This document shows, piece after piece, positions 5,008 through 6,219 of a stretch of DNA of 6,219 bases (its first letter is position 1; every line of letters begins with the position of its first letter). The stretch comes from Firmicutes bacterium UBA1393 (GTDB taxonomy: Bacteria > Bacillota > DTU025). The DNA lies in the NCBI GenBank assembly GCA_002305255.1, contig DBQN01000098.1, positions 17,812 to 24,030 on the forward strand. The letters are read 5' to 3'. The notes under the pieces are model-generated. The model ran no database searches, was not told the DNA's origin, and saw only the letters and a list, made by a program, of their open reading frames with translations. A program made the position numbers and the translations under genes.

Positions 5008-6219
5008 CTAGCTGTCCGAGACCGGGTTTCCATCCTCCCCCATAGGGGCTTCAAATTCCGCCTCGGCGGGCGCCGGTAGCTCGTCAGTCGGAGGCGCCGG
5101 AGGTGCTGGAGGCTCCGGCGTGGCGTGCTCGTCACCGCTGCCCTCCGACGGCGCATCAACGGGAGCGGGTTCGTCGGCGGCTGAAGGCTCAGGCTCGTGT
5201 GTCGCCGGCAGCTGGATCACAGGCTGTTCGGTGGCAGGCTGTTCGGCCGACGGCGGTTCTGCAGCCGCCGCTGCATCCGGCGCCTCAACCGTCGGGGCCG
5301 CGGACGGCGTTTCGTGGGCCGGGGGCGAACCCTGCGGCTGAGTCACGGTGGGAGCGGCGGTTGCCGCCACAGGCGGCCACCGCTTGTATACGTCGGAACG
5401 GAAGTAGGCTTCCAGGCCCTTGAAGATGCCTTCCGCCGCCTTCTGGCGGAAGTCGGCCTCCCCGAGCTTACGGAACTCATAGTCGTTAGACAGAAAAGCC
5501 ACTTCTACCAACACTGCCGGTATAGTCGTGTTCCTGATGACGAACAGGTCACGGGAACGTACCTTTCTGTCGAGCAGCCCTATGGCCCTCACCAAGTAGG
5601 TGTGAACGAGCACGGCCAGTTCCTGACTGTAGGGAGCCAGGTTGAAGTAGAACGACTCTGTGCCGCCCGGGAACACGTCGAACGACGAGTTGCAGTGAAT
5701 CGATACGAAAGCCTCGGCTCCTGACCGGTTCGCCAGGTCAGTCCTCGACTGCAGGTCGACGGTTTGATCGCCGGCTCTCGTCATCACCACCGAGGCGCCT
5801 GCAGCAAGCAGCAGGGTGTTGAGCCTCTGAGCCACGTCCAGGTTGATGTCTTTCTCATACACCTTATCGCGGACGGCACCCGGGTCAGATCCTCCGTGCC
5901 CGGGATCGAGCACGATCTTCTTGCCCAGGAGCGGCGATGTCACAAGCCTAACGCGCACGGTGTGCGGATCGGGATTCTCCACCGTATAGGCCATCTCGAC
6001 CGGCAGGTCAATGACGGCCCTGGCGGTGTCGGTGTTGAACTGCGCAAACCTGAGTCCAACGCCGCCCGGGCCGGTTTTGGACGTCACAGCCCACGGTGCG
6101 GCCGCCCACACCCCGGGAAAGTCAAGAGCGATACGGTCTGGCTGCCTCAATTTGAACACGGAAGGTTTCGCCTGGCCCGAGCCGGTGATCTCGACGACGA
6201 TGGAGCCGGGTTCCTCCCA
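5008..6219 (-). CDS. N-acetylmuramoyl-L-alanine amidase, AMIN plus Amidase_3 domains (5' end beyond the window)
   Basis: This zinc hydrolase cleaves the amide bond between N-acetylmuramic acid and L-alanine in peptidoglycan, outside the membrane. The frame stays open through base 6219 (codon-aligned, 403 visible residues). A GTG at 6159 is only an internal codon, because the AMIN-type pattern starts before it (VVEITGSGQ..., then FKLRQPDRIALDFPGV). The visible AMIN domain covers about residues 1-95. The Amidase_3 domain covers about 99-273, with metal ligands H108 (DPGHGG), E122 (YEKDIN) and H175 (SIHCNS) and the catalytic glutamate E239 (VEVAFLSN). The AMIN domain is known to target amidases to the wall or septum. 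The last ~122 residues form a Pro/Ala/Glu tail without Lys or Arg. The signal peptide must lie outside the window. It ends 66 bases before murI. Confidence 0.94.
   Translation of the reverse strand, partial: WEEPGSIVVEITGSGQAKPSVFKLRQPDRIALDFPGVWAAAPWAVTSKTGPGGVGLRFAQFNTDTARAVIDLPVEMAYTVENPDPHTVRVRLVTSPLLGKKIVLDPGHGGSDPGAVRDKVYEKDINLDVAQRLNTLLLAAGASVVMTRAGDQTVDLQSRTDLANRSGAEAFVSIHCNSSFDVFPGGTESFYFNLAPYSQELAVLVHTYLVRAIGLLDRKVRSRDLFVIRNTTIPAVLVEVAFLSNDYEFRKLGEADFRQKAAEGIFKGLEAYFRSDVYKRWPPVAATAAPTVTQPQGSPPAHETPSAAPTVEAPDAAAAAEPPSAEQPATEQPVIQLPATHEPEPSAADEPAPVDAPSEGSGDEHATPEPPAPPAPPTDELPAPAEAEFEAPMGEDGNPVSDS

Overview
This window is a compact, GC-rich chromosomal segment in which every supportable gene lies on the minus strand, so it reads from right to left. 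I recognise seven protein genes and one tRNA. The gene set looks like housekeeping functions of a bacterium with peptidoglycan. The order murI / (one gene) / rph / rdgB resembles the Bacillota arrangement racE-gerM-rph-ysnA. Together with the high GC content and an AMIN/Amidase_3 wall hydrolase, this suggests a high-GC Bacillota lineage (Clostridia-, Limnochordia- or Symbiobacterium-like). That placement is an inference and is only moderately secure.

Layout in transcription order: (1) 6219-5008, the C-terminal part of an N-acetylmuramoyl-L-alanine amidase, whose 5' end lies beyond the window and which ends in a long acidic, proline-rich tail. (2) 4941-4105, glutamate racemase MurI. (3) 4045-3185, an MBL-fold metal-dependent hydrolase with RNase Z/YhfI-type metal motifs. 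(4) 3136-2390, RNase PH. (5) 2393-1788, the RdgB/HAM1 dITP/XTP pyrophosphatase, which overlaps rph by 4 bases. (6) 1723-1647, tRNA-Pro(UGG) with encoded CCA, preceded by a recognisable sigma-A type promoter. (7) 1503-652, TlyA-type rRNA 2'-O-methyltransferase. (8) 655-1, the N-terminal 218 codons of PheS, which overlaps tlyA by 4 bases and runs off the left edge.

The right half joins cell-wall functions (amidase, D-glutamate supply) to RNA 3'-end trimming and nucleotide-pool cleaning (rph, rdgB). The left half is translation-related (tRNA-Pro, rRNA methylation, Phe-tRNA charging). No gap exceeds 150 bases, and I see no mobile element, CRISPR array, toxin-antitoxin pair or defence locus. Nothing here is clearly an undescribed system. 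The points worth a second look are modest: TlyA coupled to PheS, an Ala/Ser/Pro insertion in the MBL protein where RNase Z carries its tRNA-binding arm, the amidase tail, and a palindrome over the tRNA promoter.
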